Source of the DNA: Micromonospora humi | GTDB lineage: Bacteria; Actinomycetota; Actinomycetes; Mycobacteriales; Micromonosporaceae | Assembly: GCF_900090105.1 (NCBI RefSeq) | Contig: NZ_FMDM01000010.1 | Coordinates: 186,001 to 250,000, forward strand | Reading direction: 5' to 3' | Length of the DNA stretch: 64,000 nt | In this document: positions 17,305 to 26,582 of the stretch, piece after piece | Numbering within the stretch: position 1 is the stretch's first letter | Layout of the letters: each line of letters begins with the position of its first letter | Notes under the pieces: model-generated | Told to the model about the DNA's origin: nothing | The model's input: the letters and a program-made list of their open reading frames with translations, nothing else | Databases searched by the model: none | Program-made: the position numbers and the translations under genes

Positions 17305-17907
17305 TCAGGCGTTCGGGTTGCCCTGCTGCCCGGAGTGCCACCCCTGCGGCGCCACCTGGCCCGGCTGACCGGCGTGCGGCGGGTACGCCCCGCCCTGCTG
17401 CGGCGCACCGTAGGGCGCGGACTGGCCCTGCTGCGGCGCGCCATACGGGGCCGGCTGGCCCTGCTGCGGGGCGCCGTAGGGCGCGGGCTGGCCCTGCGGA
17501 GGGGCGCCGTAGGACCCGGGCTGACCCTGCTGGGGGCCGCCGTAGGACGCGGGCTGGCCCTGGGCGGGCGGGAAGCCGGGGGCCGGCTGGCCGTGCCCGG
17601 ACGGCGGGAACATGCCCTGCTGCGGCGCGCCGGCGAACTGGTGCGCCGCGGCCTGCTCGCGGGCCTCCTTGCGGGCCTTCACCGCGCGCACGATCAGCAG
17701 GATCGGCAGGATGAAGACGTAGAAGAAGATGCGGTAGTCACCGCCGTCGAAGAGGAACAGCAGGTAGAAGCCGTAGGCGAAGAAGGCCAGGCCGACGACC
17801 ACGTTGAGGATGCGCGAGCCGGTCCCCTGCTCCTTGATGGCGACGCCGACAGCGACCATCGCGATGCCGCCGAGCAGCAACAGCAGCGTGTAGATGAGAA
17901 AAAACAT
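17305..17907 (-). CDS. Small membrane protein with Gln/Gly/Pro repeat tail
   Basis: About 200 residues. The N-terminal 85 residues contain three hydrophobic segments (from FFLIYTLLLLLGGIAMV to FFYVFILPILLIV). A charged stretch follows (KARKEAREQAA), then a low-complexity tail of repeated GAPQQGQPAPY-type units. The ATG at 17907 has AGGAA five or six bases upstream; an in-frame TTG lies at 17922. I do not recognise a family beyond the 'membrane protein with proline-rich tail' type common in actinobacteria. It stands alone on its strand, after the second importer operon. Confidence 0.7.
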   Translation of the reverse strand: MFFLIYTLLLLLGGIAMVAVGVAIKEQGTGSRILNVVVGLAFFAYGFYLLFLFDGGDYRIFFYVFILPILLIVRAVKARKEAREQAAAHQFAGAPQQGMFPPSGHGQPAPGFPPAQGQPASYGGPQQGQPGSYGAPPQGQPAPYGAPQQGQPAPYGAPQQGQSAPYGAPQQGGAYPPHAGQPGQVAPQGWHSGQQGNPNA

Positions 17908-17994
17908 GGAGTTTCCTGTCAATAAGTTGAGTGTGCCGGCTCACCTTATTGGAGCGCGATCATCTCCACCGCCCCGTTGCCTGTGGCAACGACC

Positions 17995-18900
17995 TCACTT
18001 GAGCTGCCCGGCGGTCAGCCCGGCCTGGATCTGGCGCTGGAAGGCCACGTAGACCACCAGCACCGGCAGCACCGCGATGGTCAGACCGGCGAAGAGCTGG
18101 GCGTAGTCGCCGGCGTACCCCTGGCTGACGGCCAGCGAGCTGAGGCCCTGGGCGAGCATCCGGTTCGGCCCGTCGCCGGGGATGAGCACCTGGGGCAGCA
18201 GGAACTGGTTCCAGTGGCTGAGGAAGTTGAAGATGCCCACACTGATCAGTCCCGGTCGAGCCATCGGCAGCATCACCCGGAAGAAGAGCCGGAAGTGCCC
18301 GCACCCGTCGATCATCGCGGCCTCGGCCACAGAGGTCGGCAGCGTCCGGAAGAAGGCGGTCAGGAAGAACACCGTGAACGGCAGCGAGTACGCGGTGTAC
18401 ACCAGGATCAACCCCGGCCAGGTGCCGAGCAGGCCGACGCTGCGCACCACGAAGAAGAGCGGCACCAGGGCCAGGAAGACCGGGAACATCATGCCGCCGA
18501 CGAACAGGTAGTAGACCACCTGACGGCCGCGGAACTCGTAACGGGCGAAGACGTACGCGGCGGTGGCGCCGAGCAGCATGGTCAGCGTCAGCGAGCCGGT
18601 CACCACCACCAGGCTGTTGAAGAAGAACCGGCCGATGTGGGCGTTGGTCCAGGCCCGCGCCCAGTTGTCGAACCGCAACGCCTCGGGCAGCCCCCACGGG
18701 TCGGCGATGATCTCGCCGTTGCTCTTCAGCGAGCTGAGCAGCATCCAGGCCAGCGGCAGGATGGTCATCGCCGCCCAGAGCAGCAGGAAGCCGTGTGAGA
18801 AGACGTTCGCCACGCCCGTCTCGCGGCGCGGCGGGCGGTCGGCCGGGGCCGCGTCGCGCGGCACGGCGGCGGTCGGCGTGCCGGTTTCCACTGTGGTCAC
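17995..18900 (-). CDS. Carbohydrate ABC transporter permease (second NgcG-like)
   Basis: A 301-residue MalG-class permease with six spans and the EAA loop EAAMIDGCGHFRLFFRVMLP. Its GTG overlaps the stop of the partner permease (GTGA, 4 bp), showing translational coupling. It is paralogous to the permease at 10564-11520: both start SHxFLxxWxxMxxxPLxWxxxSSxK-like and end with an FQRQxQxGLTAG tail. No ATPase is encoded in the cluster. Confidence 0.85.
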   Translation of the reverse strand: MTTVETGTPTAAVPRDAAPADRPPRRETGVANVFSHGFLLLWAAMTILPLAWMLLSSLKSNGEIIADPWGLPEALRFDNWARAWTNAHIGRFFFNSLVVVTGSLTLTMLLGATAAYVFARYEFRGRQVVYYLFVGGMMFPVFLALVPLFFVVRSVGLLGTWPGLILVYTAYSLPFTVFFLTAFFRTLPTSVAEAAMIDGCGHFRLFFRVMLPMARPGLISVGIFNFLSHWNQFLLPQVLIPGDGPNRMLAQGLSSLAVSQGYAGDYAQLFAGLTIAVLPVLVVYVAFQRQIQAGLTAGQLK

Positions 18901-19808
18901 GAGTACTCGATCCGATCACGCCGGGCGGTCCGCAGCGCCAGCACCGCCACCGAGAGGGTCAGGAAGAACATGGCCACGCCGATCGCCGACGCGTACCCGA
19001 ACTTGTTCTCGCTGCCGAACGAGGTGTCGTACATCCGCAGGCCGATGACGTCGGAGGAGAAGTTCGGCCCGCCGTTGGTCATCAGCTGCACCAGGATGAA
19101 GCCGTCCAGCGCCGCGATGGCCAGGTAGATCCAGGCCACCTGGATGGTGTCCCAGAGCAGCGGGATGGTGATCTTCCGCAGCATGGTGGCCCGGGACGCG
19201 CCGTCGAGCAGCACCGCCTCGTAGATGTCGCGCGGGATGGCCTGCATGGCGGCGCCGAACAGCACGACGTAGAACCCGACGTTGCTCCACACCATCACCG
19301 CGAGCACGCACCAGAACGCGAACCGCGGGTCGCCGAGCCAGGCCGGCGGGCTGGCCAGCCCGACCGCCCGCAGCGCGCCGTTGAGCAGGCCGCTGGTCGG
19401 GCTGTAGATCTCCTTCCACAGCAACGCGATGATCACCACGGAGAGCACCTGCGGGAAGAAGTAGACCAGCCGGTAGACCGCGGTGCCGCGTACCCCGGTC
19501 ACCCCGGCGCGGCCCTTGCGGCCTCCCATGGTGAGCATGCTGGCGAAGAAGAGACCCAGCGCGATGGTCACCACCGGCACCACCACGAGCAGGATCGCGT
19601 TGTTCTTCAACGCGTTCCAGACGTACCCGTCGTGCAGCAGGGTGCGGAAGTTCGCCAGGCCGACCTGGTCGGCCTGCGCGGAGTAGCCCAGCCAGTCGGT
19701 GGTCGAGATCTGGAACGCCTGGAGGTACGGCGAGAGCACGAAGATGCCGTAGATCGCCAGTGGTGGCAGCAGGAAGCAGAGGATCAGCGGGAGTCGGCCG
19801 TGTCGCAT
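18897..19808 (-). CDS. Carbohydrate ABC transporter permease (second NgcF-like)
   Basis: A 303-residue MalF-class permease starting MRHGRLPLILCFLLPPLAIY, with the EAA loop EAVLLDGASRATMLRKITIP. The start at 19808 lies 7 bp after the binding-protein stop. The frame stays open upstream to 20069, but that part is only the shadow of the binding-protein gene. The order binding protein, MalF-type, MalG-type matches the first importer, so the two clusters are probably an old duplication or two sugar-specific versions. Confidence 0.85.
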   Translation of the reverse strand: MRHGRLPLILCFLLPPLAIYGIFVLSPYLQAFQISTTDWLGYSAQADQVGLANFRTLLHDGYVWNALKNNAILLVVVPVVTIALGLFFASMLTMGGRKGRAGVTGVRGTAVYRLVYFFPQVLSVVIIALLWKEIYSPTSGLLNGALRAVGLASPPAWLGDPRFAFWCVLAVMVWSNVGFYVVLFGAAMQAIPRDIYEAVLLDGASRATMLRKITIPLLWDTIQVAWIYLAIAALDGFILVQLMTNGGPNFSSDVIGLRMYDTSFGSENKFGYASAIGVAMFFLTLSVAVLALRTARRDRIEYS

Positions 19809-19815
19809 CCGATCG

Positions 19816-21231
19816 TCACGCGGCCCGCTTGTACTTCTTGACCGAGTTGTCCGAGGCGATCGAGTCGGCGCCCTTCTGGCACTGGTCGAGGAACTCGCTC
19901 GGGGAGGTTCGGCCGCTGAAGAACTCGCCGCACGCGGCGTCGACCAGGTTGCGCTCCAGCTTGCGGTAGTAGTTGTTGTAGACCCAGTTGAACCCGTTCG
20001 AGCCGGACGCGTCGAGCGCCTTGACCACGGTGGCCAGGCCGAACGGCAACTCGACACCGTCGGTGGCACCGGCGACCACGGGCAGGCTCGCGACCTTCTT
20101 CGTGAAGTCCTGCGCGCCCTTGCGCGACAGCATGGTCCGGAAGTATTCGAGGCCGCCGGCCACGTTCTTCGCCTTCGCCGGCACCATGAACGGCTCGCCC
20201 GCGGTGCCCCGGATCGCCTCGAACGGCAGCTTGTCGCCGCTGCCCAGGCTCGGGGTGGGCGCCACGGTCATGTTGAATCCGGCCGGGGTGACGTCCTTCT
20301 GCTCGCTCTCCAGCCAGGAGCCGCACGAGATGAACGCGGCCTTGCCCTGGCACCAGGCGGTCTGCGACTGCTTGTGGTCCAGGCCCGGCGAGCCGTCGAG
20401 GATGAACTTGTCCTTGACGATCTGGTGCCAGGCGTCGGCGGCGGTCTTCATGGCGTCCGACTTCCAGGCGTTGGGCTCCAGGTTGTCGATGGCCAGCGCG
20501 ACCGAGGGACCACCGAGCTTGATCGCGGTGGAGATCAGCGGCCAGCTCATGTAGCGGGGGTGCAGGCCGGCGTACGTCCAGGGGGCGATGCCGGCGGCCT
20601 TGATCTGCCGGCAGAGCGCGATGTGCTCGTCCCAGGTCTTCGCGTAGGTCCAGCCGCGGTCGGCGAAGAGCTTGGTGGAGTGCCAGATGCCGTACACCGT
20701 GTAGGTGTAGTTGAGCACCAGGAACCTGCCGTCGTACGAGCCGACCTCGACGGTGCCGGGCAGCAGCGTGTCCTTGACCGTCTTGCCGGGAACGTCGAGG
20801 CTCGGCGCGGCGAGCAGCTCGCCGAGGTCGGCCAGCGCGTTCTGGGACACCAGGCCGTTGAAGTCGATCTGGCCGGCGCCGGAGTTGTTCACCACGTCCG
20901 GCGGGCTGCCGTCGACGAAGCGGGGCTGGAGCGTCTTGCTGATCTCCTGGGTGGCCGAGTGCTTGATCTCCGCCTTCGGGTGGTTCTCCTGGTACATGGC
21001 CTCGTGGGCCTTGGCGTAGTCCTCGCCGAAGCCGCCGTTGAAGATCACCACCTCGAGCGGGGCGTCCTCCTTCACGCCGAGCGGGTTCTGCTCGCTCTTG
21101 GTGCCCTGGTACGCCCCGGCGTCGCCCTTGTCGTCGCCGCCGGACGTGGCACAGCCGCTGAGCAGCCCGGCGGCGGGGGTGGCCAGCAGGCCGGCGGCGG
21201 CGCTGCGGCGAAGGATCTCACGCCTGTTCAT
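19816..21231 (-). CDS. Sugar-binding lipoprotein, second NgcE-like importer
   Basis: A 471-residue family 1 solute-binding protein. The ATG at 21231 follows GAGGAGATGCG. The N-terminus MNRREILRRSAAAGLL has twin arginines and the lipobox LSGC (Cys27). The mature region (LEVVIFNGGFGEDYA, LLPGTV, TWDEHIALC) aligns by eye with the first NgcE-like protein, so an amino sugar or chitooligosaccharide ligand is likely but not certain. It is divergent from an acyltransferase gene; the 145-bp gap contains CTTCA...TGAAG inverted arms (21264-21289) that could be an operator. Confidence 0.85.
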   Translation of the reverse strand: MNRREILRRSAAAGLLATPAAGLLSGCATSGGDDKGDAGAYQGTKSEQNPLGVKEDAPLEVVIFNGGFGEDYAKAHEAMYQENHPKAEIKHSATQEISKTLQPRFVDGSPPDVVNNSGAGQIDFNGLVSQNALADLGELLAAPSLDVPGKTVKDTLLPGTVEVGSYDGRFLVLNYTYTVYGIWHSTKLFADRGWTYAKTWDEHIALCRQIKAAGIAPWTYAGLHPRYMSWPLISTAIKLGGPSVALAIDNLEPNAWKSDAMKTAADAWHQIVKDKFILDGSPGLDHKQSQTAWCQGKAAFISCGSWLESEQKDVTPAGFNMTVAPTPSLGSGDKLPFEAIRGTAGEPFMVPAKAKNVAGGLEYFRTMLSRKGAQDFTKKVASLPVVAGATDGVELPFGLATVVKALDASGSNGFNWVYNNYYRKLERNLVDAACGEFFSGRTSPSEFLDQCQKGADSIASDNSVKKYKRAA

Positions 21232-21376
21232 CGCATCTCCTCGGTGGCTCTGTCGCTTCTCTTCACCAAGCACGTTTTCGTTGAAGAATTTCTACGCCGA
21301 CGAGACGCGGACCACAAGACCTCAAGGCCGAACCGTTATCCGTACCGGTCGGCGGAGGCTGGCATAGCCTGGGCCC

Positions 21377-22822
21377 ATGCGCCGCCTGCGGCAGCTCGCC
21401 GAGCGCACGCCGCCGGGGCGGGATCGCTACGTCGACCTGCTCCGGGCGCTGGCCATCGCCATGGTCGTCCTCGGCCACTGGGGCGTGACCGTCATCGGCT
21501 ACCAGCACGGTCGCCCGACCGGCCACTCGGCGCTGGCCGACCTGCCCTGGGCCTGGCCGCTGACCTGGGTGGCCCAGGTGATGCCGGTGTTCTTCCTGGT
21601 CGGCGGCTATGCCAACGCCGCCTCGCTGGCCGCCCGCCGGGCCCGGGGCGGAACCGCGACCGGTTGGCTGGTGGACCGCAGCGCCCGGCTGGTCCGCCCG
21701 ACCACCGCGCTGCTGGTGGTGCTTGCCACCGGCGCCGCGGTCGCCACCCTGCGTGGGGCGGACCCGGCGCAGGTGCGCACCGTGGTCTGGTTCGCCACCA
21801 TCCCGCTGTGGTTCCTGGTCGCCTACTTCGCGGTGGTGGCACTGACCCCGCCGATGTACGCGCTGCACCGCCGGTTCGGGCTCGCCGTGCCGGTGGTGCT
21901 GGCCGGGCTCGTCGCGGTCGGCGACCTCGGCCGGCTCCTCGGCCCGGCCGCGCTGGCCGACGGCAACTACCTGTTCGCCTGGCTCGCCGTGCACCAGCTC
22001 GGCTTCGCCTGGTACGACGCCCGGTCACCCGAGCTGCCCCACCGTCGACGCCTGCCGCTGTCCCGGCGGGCCGGCGTGACGCTGCTGGCGGTCGGGCTGG
22101 TCGCGCTGGTGCTGCTGACCACCGTCGGGCCCTACCCGGTGGCGATGCTGCACGTGGCCGGCGAGCGGCTGGACAACACCGCGCCGCCGAGCGTGGCCCT
22201 GCTCGCCGCGGCCACCACCCAGCTCGGGCTGATCCTGCTGCTGCGCGGTCCGGCCGGGCGCGGGCTGCGCCGCTCCGGCCCGTGGCAGACGGTGATCGCG
22301 GTCAACGCCGTGGTGCTCACCGTGTTCCTCTGGCACCTGACCGCCGCGATCCTGCTGGTCGGCCTGCTCGACGCGCTCGGCGTGCTGCCCACTCCCCCGG
22401 TCGGCTCGGCGACCTGGTGGGCCTGGCGGATCCCGTGGCTGGCGGCCCTGGCCGTGGTGCTGGCCGCACTGGTCGCCGTGTTCGGCCCGATCGAGGCCCG
22501 CACCCGCCGCCCGCACGGGCCGCACGGCCAAGCCGGGCCGCACGGCCAAGCCGGGCCGCACGGCCAAGCCGGGCCGCACGGCGTCGGGGCCGGCGCGGCC
22601 CGACGCGTCGGATCCGGCCCGGACGTGGGCGGACACGGCGCGCCGTGGACCGCGCTCGCCGTCGCCGGTTACGCGGCGCTGGTCGGCGGCCTGCTGCTGA
22701 ACAGCCTGGCGCCGAAGACCGCGCACGAGCCGCTCGGGCTGCCCGCCCCGGCGCTGGTGGCGTACCTGGCCGGGGCGGGAGTGCTGCGTCTGCTCAGGTC
22801 TGGGTGGGGAAGCCGAGGTTGA
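21377..22822 (+). CDS. Acyltransferase family 3 membrane protein
   Basis: A 481-residue AT-3 protein with about ten membrane spans. RYVDLLRALAIAMVVLGHW near the N-terminus carries the catalytic-type His of the first helix, and FFLVGGYANA follows. Such enzymes O-acylate sugars or antibiotics at the membrane. The ATG is preceded by TAGCCT (21365-21370) with a 6-nt gap, so the mRNA is probably leaderless. A loop late in the protein contains HGQAGP repeats. The stop lies 29 bp inside the 3' end of the convergent dehydrogenase gene. The substrate is unknown. Confidence 0.82.
   Translation: MRRLRQLAERTPPGRDRYVDLLRALAIAMVVLGHWGVTVIGYQHGRPTGHSALADLPWAWPLTWVAQVMPVFFLVGGYANAASLAARRARGGTATGWLVDRSARLVRPTTALLVVLATGAAVATLRGADPAQVRTVVWFATIPLWFLVAYFAVVALTPPMYALHRRFGLAVPVVLAGLVAVGDLGRLLGPAALADGNYLFAWLAVHQLGFAWYDARSPELPHRRRLPLSRRAGVTLLAVGLVALVLLTTVGPYPVAMLHVAGERLDNTAPPSVALLAAATTQLGLILLLRGPAGRGLRRSGPWQTVIAVNAVVLTVFLWHLTAAILLVGLLDALGVLPTPPVGSATWWAWRIPWLAALAVVLAALVAVFGPIEARTRRPHGPHGQAGPHGQAGPHGQAGPHGVGAGAARRVGSGPDVGGHGAPWTALAVAGYAALVGGLLLNSLAPKTAHEPLGLPAPALVAYLAGAGVLRLLRSGWGSRG
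22518..22581 (+). repeat. 21-bp tandem repeat in the acyltransferase gene
   Basis: Three to four copies of a 21-bp unit encode PHGQAGP repeats in a hydrophilic loop between two predicted spans. The copy number is a likely strain-variable site; it stays in frame whatever the number. Confidence 0.85.
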
Positions 22823-24284
22823 CCCCGCCGTGGCGCGGGTCGAGCCAGCGGCTGGTGACCACCTTGCCCCGGGTGAAGAACGCGACCCCGTCGGCGCCGT
22901 GCGCGTGCAGGTCGCCGAAGAGCGACGCCTTCCAGCCGCCGAACGAGTAGTAGGCCATCGGCACCGGGATCGGCACGTTGATCCCGACCATGCCGACCTC
23001 CACCTCGTGCTGGTAGCGCCGGGCGGCGCCGCCGTCGTTGGTGAAGATCGCGGTGCCGTTGCCGTACGGGCTGGCGTTCACCAGCTCCACCGCCTCGTCG
23101 TACGAGCCGACGCGCAGCACGCTCAGCACCGGGCCGAAGATCTCGTCGGTGTAGATCGACATCTCGGGCCGGACGTGGTCGAAGAGGGTCGGGCCGAGCC
23201 AGAAGCCGGCCGGCTCGCCGTCCGGCGTGACGTCCCGACCGTCCACCACCGGCACCGCGCCGGCGGCCACCCCGGCCTCGACGTACGACCGGACCCGCTC
23301 GGCGTGCGCGGCGGTGACCAGCGGTCCCATGTCGCATCCACGGCGGCCGTCGCCGGTGCGCAGCCCGGCCATCCGCGCGGCGATCCGCTCGACCAGCGCG
23401 TCGGCCACCGGCTCCACCGCGACCAGCGCGGAGATCGCCATGCACCGCTCCCCCGCCGAGCCGAACCCGGCGTTGACCGCGGCGTCGGCGGCCAGGTCCA
23501 GGTCGGCGTCGGGCAGCACCACCATGTGGTTCTTCGCCCCGCCCAGCGCCTGCACCCGCTTGCCGGCCAGCGCGCCGCGCTGGTGCACGTAGCGGGCCAC
23601 CGGGGTGGAGCCGACGAACGACACCGCCTTCACGCCGGGGTGGTCGAGCAGGGCGTCGACCGCCTCCTTGTCGCCGTTGACCACGTTGAGCACCCCGTCG
23701 GGCAGGCCGGCCTCGGTGAACCACTCGGCCAACAGCAGCGCCGCGCTCGGGTCCTTCTCGCTCGGCTTGAGCACCACCGCGTTACCGCAGGCGATCGCCA
23801 CCGGCACGAACCAGAGCGGCACCATCACCGGGAAGTTGAACGGGGAGATCACCGCGACCACGCCCAGCGGCTGCCGCAGGCTGTACGAGTCGACCTCGGT
23901 GGAGACGTTCTCGCTGAACCCGCCGCGCAGCGCCGAGGCGATGCCGCAGGCGTACTCGATGACCTCGAGGCCGCGTTGCACCTCGCCGGCGGCGTCCGCG
24001 AGGACCTTGCCGTGCTCGGCGGTGATCGCCTCGGCGAGCCGGTCCCGGCGGGCGTGCACCAGCTCGCGGAGGGCGAACAGCACCGCCGTGCGCCGGGCCA
24101 GCGAGGCGTCCCGCCAGTCGCGGGCGGCCCGTTCGGCGGCCTCCACCGCGCCGGCCACGTCGGTGGCGTCGGCCAGCGCCACCTGCCCGCTACGCCGGCC
24201 GGTGGCCGGGTCGAAGACGTCGCCGCGCCGCGTGGAGTTCCCGGCGGTCCGCTTGCCGTCGACGTGGTGCCCGATGACTGTCAT
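22794..24284 (-). CDS. mmsA: CoA-acylating methylmalonate-semialdehyde dehydrogenase
   Basis: A 496-residue aldehyde dehydrogenase. The NAD-binding block is ISPFNFPVMVPLWFVPVAI, the nucleophile is the Cys of GSAGERCMAISALV, and LGGAKNHMVVLPDADLD marks the CoA-dependent MMSDH/IolA subfamily, where Asn replaces the usual general-base Glu. It oxidises methylmalonate or malonate semialdehyde to propionyl- or acetyl-CoA. The ATG overlaps the stop of the aminotransferase gene (ATGA), so the pair probably degrades an omega-amino acid such as beta-alanine or 3-aminoisobutyrate. Confidence 0.9.
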   Translation of the reverse strand: MTVIGHHVDGKRTAGNSTRRGDVFDPATGRRSGQVALADATDVAGAVEAAERAARDWRDASLARRTAVLFALRELVHARRDRLAEAITAEHGKVLADAAGEVQRGLEVIEYACGIASALRGGFSENVSTEVDSYSLRQPLGVVAVISPFNFPVMVPLWFVPVAIACGNAVVLKPSEKDPSAALLLAEWFTEAGLPDGVLNVVNGDKEAVDALLDHPGVKAVSFVGSTPVARYVHQRGALAGKRVQALGGAKNHMVVLPDADLDLAADAAVNAGFGSAGERCMAISALVAVEPVADALVERIAARMAGLRTGDGRRGCDMGPLVTAAHAERVRSYVEAGVAAGAVPVVDGRDVTPDGEPAGFWLGPTLFDHVRPEMSIYTDEIFGPVLSVLRVGSYDEAVELVNASPYGNGTAIFTNDGGAARRYQHEVEVGMVGINVPIPVPMAYYSFGGWKASLFGDLHAHGADGVAFFTRGKVVTSRWLDPRHGGVNLGFPTQT

Positions 24285-25582
24285 GCCGTCTCCTCCACGC
24301 AGCTCCGGATCGCGTCGACCAGGATGGCCAGGCCCTCGCGGGCCTCGTCCTCGGTCAGCGTCAGCGGCGGGCCCATCCGCACCACGTTGCCGTGCAGGCC
24401 GCCCTTGCCGACCAGCAGGCCGCCGGCGCGGCACGCCTCGAAGACCCGGGTGGTCAGCTCCGGGTCCGGCTCGACGGTGCCGGGGCGGACGAACTCGACG
24501 GCCAGCATGAGGCCCTTGCCGCGCACCTCGGCGACCCGGTCCAGGCCGGCGGTGGCGGCCCGCAGCCCGTCGCCGAGGATCGCGCCGACCCGGGCCGCGT
24601 TGGCCTGCAGGTCGTGGTCGAGCAGGTAGTCGAGGACGGCGTTGCCGGCGGCGGTGGAGACCGGGTTGCCGCCGAACGTGGAGAAGCTGATCGCCGGCAC
24701 CGCCTCCAGCACCTCGGCCCGGCCGACCACGCCGGCCAGGGCGAAGCCGTTGCCGATGCCCTTGGCGAAGGTGAGCAGGTCGGGGGTGACGCCGTGCGCC
24801 TGGTAGCCCCAGAAGTGCTCGCCGGTGCGCCCCCAGCCGGTCTGCACCTCGTCGCTGATCAGCAGGATGCCGTGTTCGTCGAGGACCTTCTTCCAGGCGG
24901 CGAAGAGACCGTCCGGGCCGTGGGTGAAGCCGCCGACGCCCTGGATCGGCTCGGCGATCAGGGCGGCCACGTCGCCGGCGGTCTGGGTGGCGAGCACCTC
25001 GCGCAGGTCCTCGACCGCGGCCTCGACCCGGTCGTCGGCGTCGAGCCGGGCCAGCAGCCCACGCAGCCGCTCGCCGGAGTGCAGCCAGGCCACCTGGAGC
25101 GGGTTCAGCGCGCTGGCCGACCAGCCCCGGTTGCCGGTGACGCCCATCGCCGCGTACGACCGGCCGTGGTAACTGTTGCGCACGGCGAGGATCTGGTGCG
25201 ACCGCCGGTGGTTGGTGGCGACGAGCAGCGCGGCCTCGTTGGCCTCGGTGCCGGAGTTGGTGAAGAAGACCCGCGCGTCGGGAATGCCGGAGACCCGGGC
25301 GACCTTCTCGGCCAGTTCGACCTGCTGGCGGATCAGGTAGAGCGTGGAGCTGTGCACCAGGCCGGTGCCCAGTTGCCGCTGCACCGCCTCGCGGATCTCC
25401 GGGATGTCGTAGCCGATCATGTTGGTCAGCACGCCGCCGAAGAAGTCCAGGTAGCTGCGTCCGGCCGCGTCGGTGACCCGGCGGCCGGAGCCGGCGACCA
25501 GTTCGAGCGGTTCGGCGTAGTAGAGCGGCATCCAGGACGGGAGCACGGCCCGGTGCCGGGCCAGCAGGTCGTCGGTGGTCAT
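24281..25582 (-). CDS. Class III (omega-amino acid) aminotransferase
   Basis: A 433-residue PLP enzyme of the ornithine/omega-amino-acid group. It has the ISDEVQTGWGRTG motif (cofactor Asp), LLTFAKGIGNGF with the Schiff-base lysine, and the FFTNSGTEANEAALLVA phosphate-binding block. The ATG at 25582 has AAGGGG 7 nt upstream; the frame extends to 25648 without a better start. Coupling to a semialdehyde dehydrogenase suggests that it makes the semialdehyde from beta-alanine, 3-aminoisobutyrate or a similar amine. Confidence 0.88.
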   Translation of the reverse strand: MTTDDLLARHRAVLPSWMPLYYAEPLELVAGSGRRVTDAAGRSYLDFFGGVLTNMIGYDIPEIREAVQRQLGTGLVHSSTLYLIRQQVELAEKVARVSGIPDARVFFTNSGTEANEAALLVATNHRRSHQILAVRNSYHGRSYAAMGVTGNRGWSASALNPLQVAWLHSGERLRGLLARLDADDRVEAAVEDLREVLATQTAGDVAALIAEPIQGVGGFTHGPDGLFAAWKKVLDEHGILLISDEVQTGWGRTGEHFWGYQAHGVTPDLLTFAKGIGNGFALAGVVGRAEVLEAVPAISFSTFGGNPVSTAAGNAVLDYLLDHDLQANAARVGAILGDGLRAATAGLDRVAEVRGKGLMLAVEFVRPGTVEPDPELTTRVFEACRAGGLLVGKGGLHGNVVRMGPPLTLTEDEAREGLAILVDAIRSCVEETA

Positions 25583-25687
25583 CGGCGCACCCCTTCGGCG
25601 GTTGGTCCCCGCACGCTCCCACCGCGCGCCGGCAGGGACAACTGTCACTGTGTCGCGCGCGGGCGCCGCACACCTGACAGCACGTAC

Positions 25688-25722
25688 GGGCCGGTGCCCG
25701 GCGAACCGCCGCGCACCGGCCC
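25688..25722 (-). terminator. Hairpin after the secreted-protein gene
   Basis: A perfect 10-bp stem (GGGCCGGTGC / GCACCGGCCC) with a nested CGGCG/CGCCG hairpin in its loop lies about 14 bp after the stop codon at 25736. Confidence 0.75.
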
Positions 25723-25735
25723 TCGTGCCGGGTGG

Positions 25736-26422
25736 TCAGTTGACGTAGACGCCCGGGCTGCCGGTCTTGCTGGTGTCCTTCACCGGCGAGTACGTCGCGG
25801 TGAAGTAGGCGGTGCCGAAGCAGAGCGACGGGCCGGAGAACTTGGTCAGGGTCTGGTTGGTGAAGGCGATCGAGTTGGTGGCGTTCGCCGCCGCGCCGGT
25901 CAGCGTGTTCGTGCTGGTCCGGTAGACGCAGGTGATCGGGCCGAGCAGCGAGTTCAGCACGACGGTGCTTTGGATCGGCGCGGCCGCGGTGCCGGCGATG
26001 GTGACCACGCCGGCGCTGGTGACCGACGTGGTGTACGGCAGGTTGTTGACGGTCACGCTCTGCACGCCGGTGGTGCCGAAGACGTTCGTGGTGCAGCTGG
26101 TGAAGGTCTGCGCGGTGAGGCTCTCGGTGGCGGTGCCGGGGGCGGTCGGGTTGCTCAGCACCTTGGCGCTGAAGCTGGACGCGGCGCACTTGATGCCGGT
26201 GGTGCCGCTGGCCGAGGAGTAGAAGGTGGCGTTGGTGCCGGTCTTCAGACTGGCCTGGATGACGTCGCCCACCGAGACCGCGGTGCCGGCGGGGGCCGGG
26301 TAGGTCAGCACGGCGCTGGCCAGTGCGGCGGTGGGGGCGGCGGTGGCGGGGGTGGCGCCGACCAGACCGGTCAGCAGCGCCAGGGCGGCGAGGCCCGCGC
26401 CGATACGTCCGTACCTGGGCAT
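25736..26422 (-). CDS. Secreted protein of unknown function
   Basis: A 228-residue protein with a Sec signal peptide (basic MPRYGR, hydrophobic GLAALALLTGLVGA, cleavage near TPATAAP). The mature part is rich in Thr, Ser, Ala and Val, looks like beta-strands and has four cysteines that could form disulfides. GGAAGGAACC precedes the ATG. It is divergent from a TetR regulator and near a DUF6230/DUF6114 pair. Similar proteins accompany these families in other actinobacteria as far as I recall, but no function can be given. Confidence 0.75.
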   Translation of the reverse strand: MPRYGRIGAGLAALALLTGLVGATPATAAPTAALASAVLTYPAPAGTAVSVGDVIQASLKTGTNATFYSSASGTTGIKCAASSFSAKVLSNPTAPGTATESLTAQTFTSCTTNVFGTTGVQSVTVNNLPYTTSVTSAGVVTIAGTAAAPIQSTVVLNSLLGPITCVYRTSTNTLTGAAANATNSIAFTNQTLTKFSGPSLCFGTAYFTATYSPVKDTSKTGSPGVYVN

Positions 26423-26582
26423 GGTGGTTCCTTCCGGCGGTGGGGTGGAGGCGGGTGGCGATAATGACAGCCGTCGAACCCTTCAGGGAGATCACTTTTG
26501 GTGACCAGCTGTCAACCGAGCGTGTCGAAAGTTATAAACCTCGGAGGGTCGTAAAGTCAACGCATCCAGGAAGGCCGATATC

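Noticed and set aside
10564..21231. A prophage or genomic island around the duplicated transporters
   Set aside because: Composition matches the surroundings, and there is no integrase, attachment site or phage gene.
24285..26495. The open frame of the semialdehyde dehydrogenase continues upstream for over 700 codons
   Set aside because: This part is the antisense-free shadow frame of the aminotransferase and secreted-protein genes. It has Arg/Pro-rich composition and no domain, and a good ATG with coupling overlap exists at 24284.
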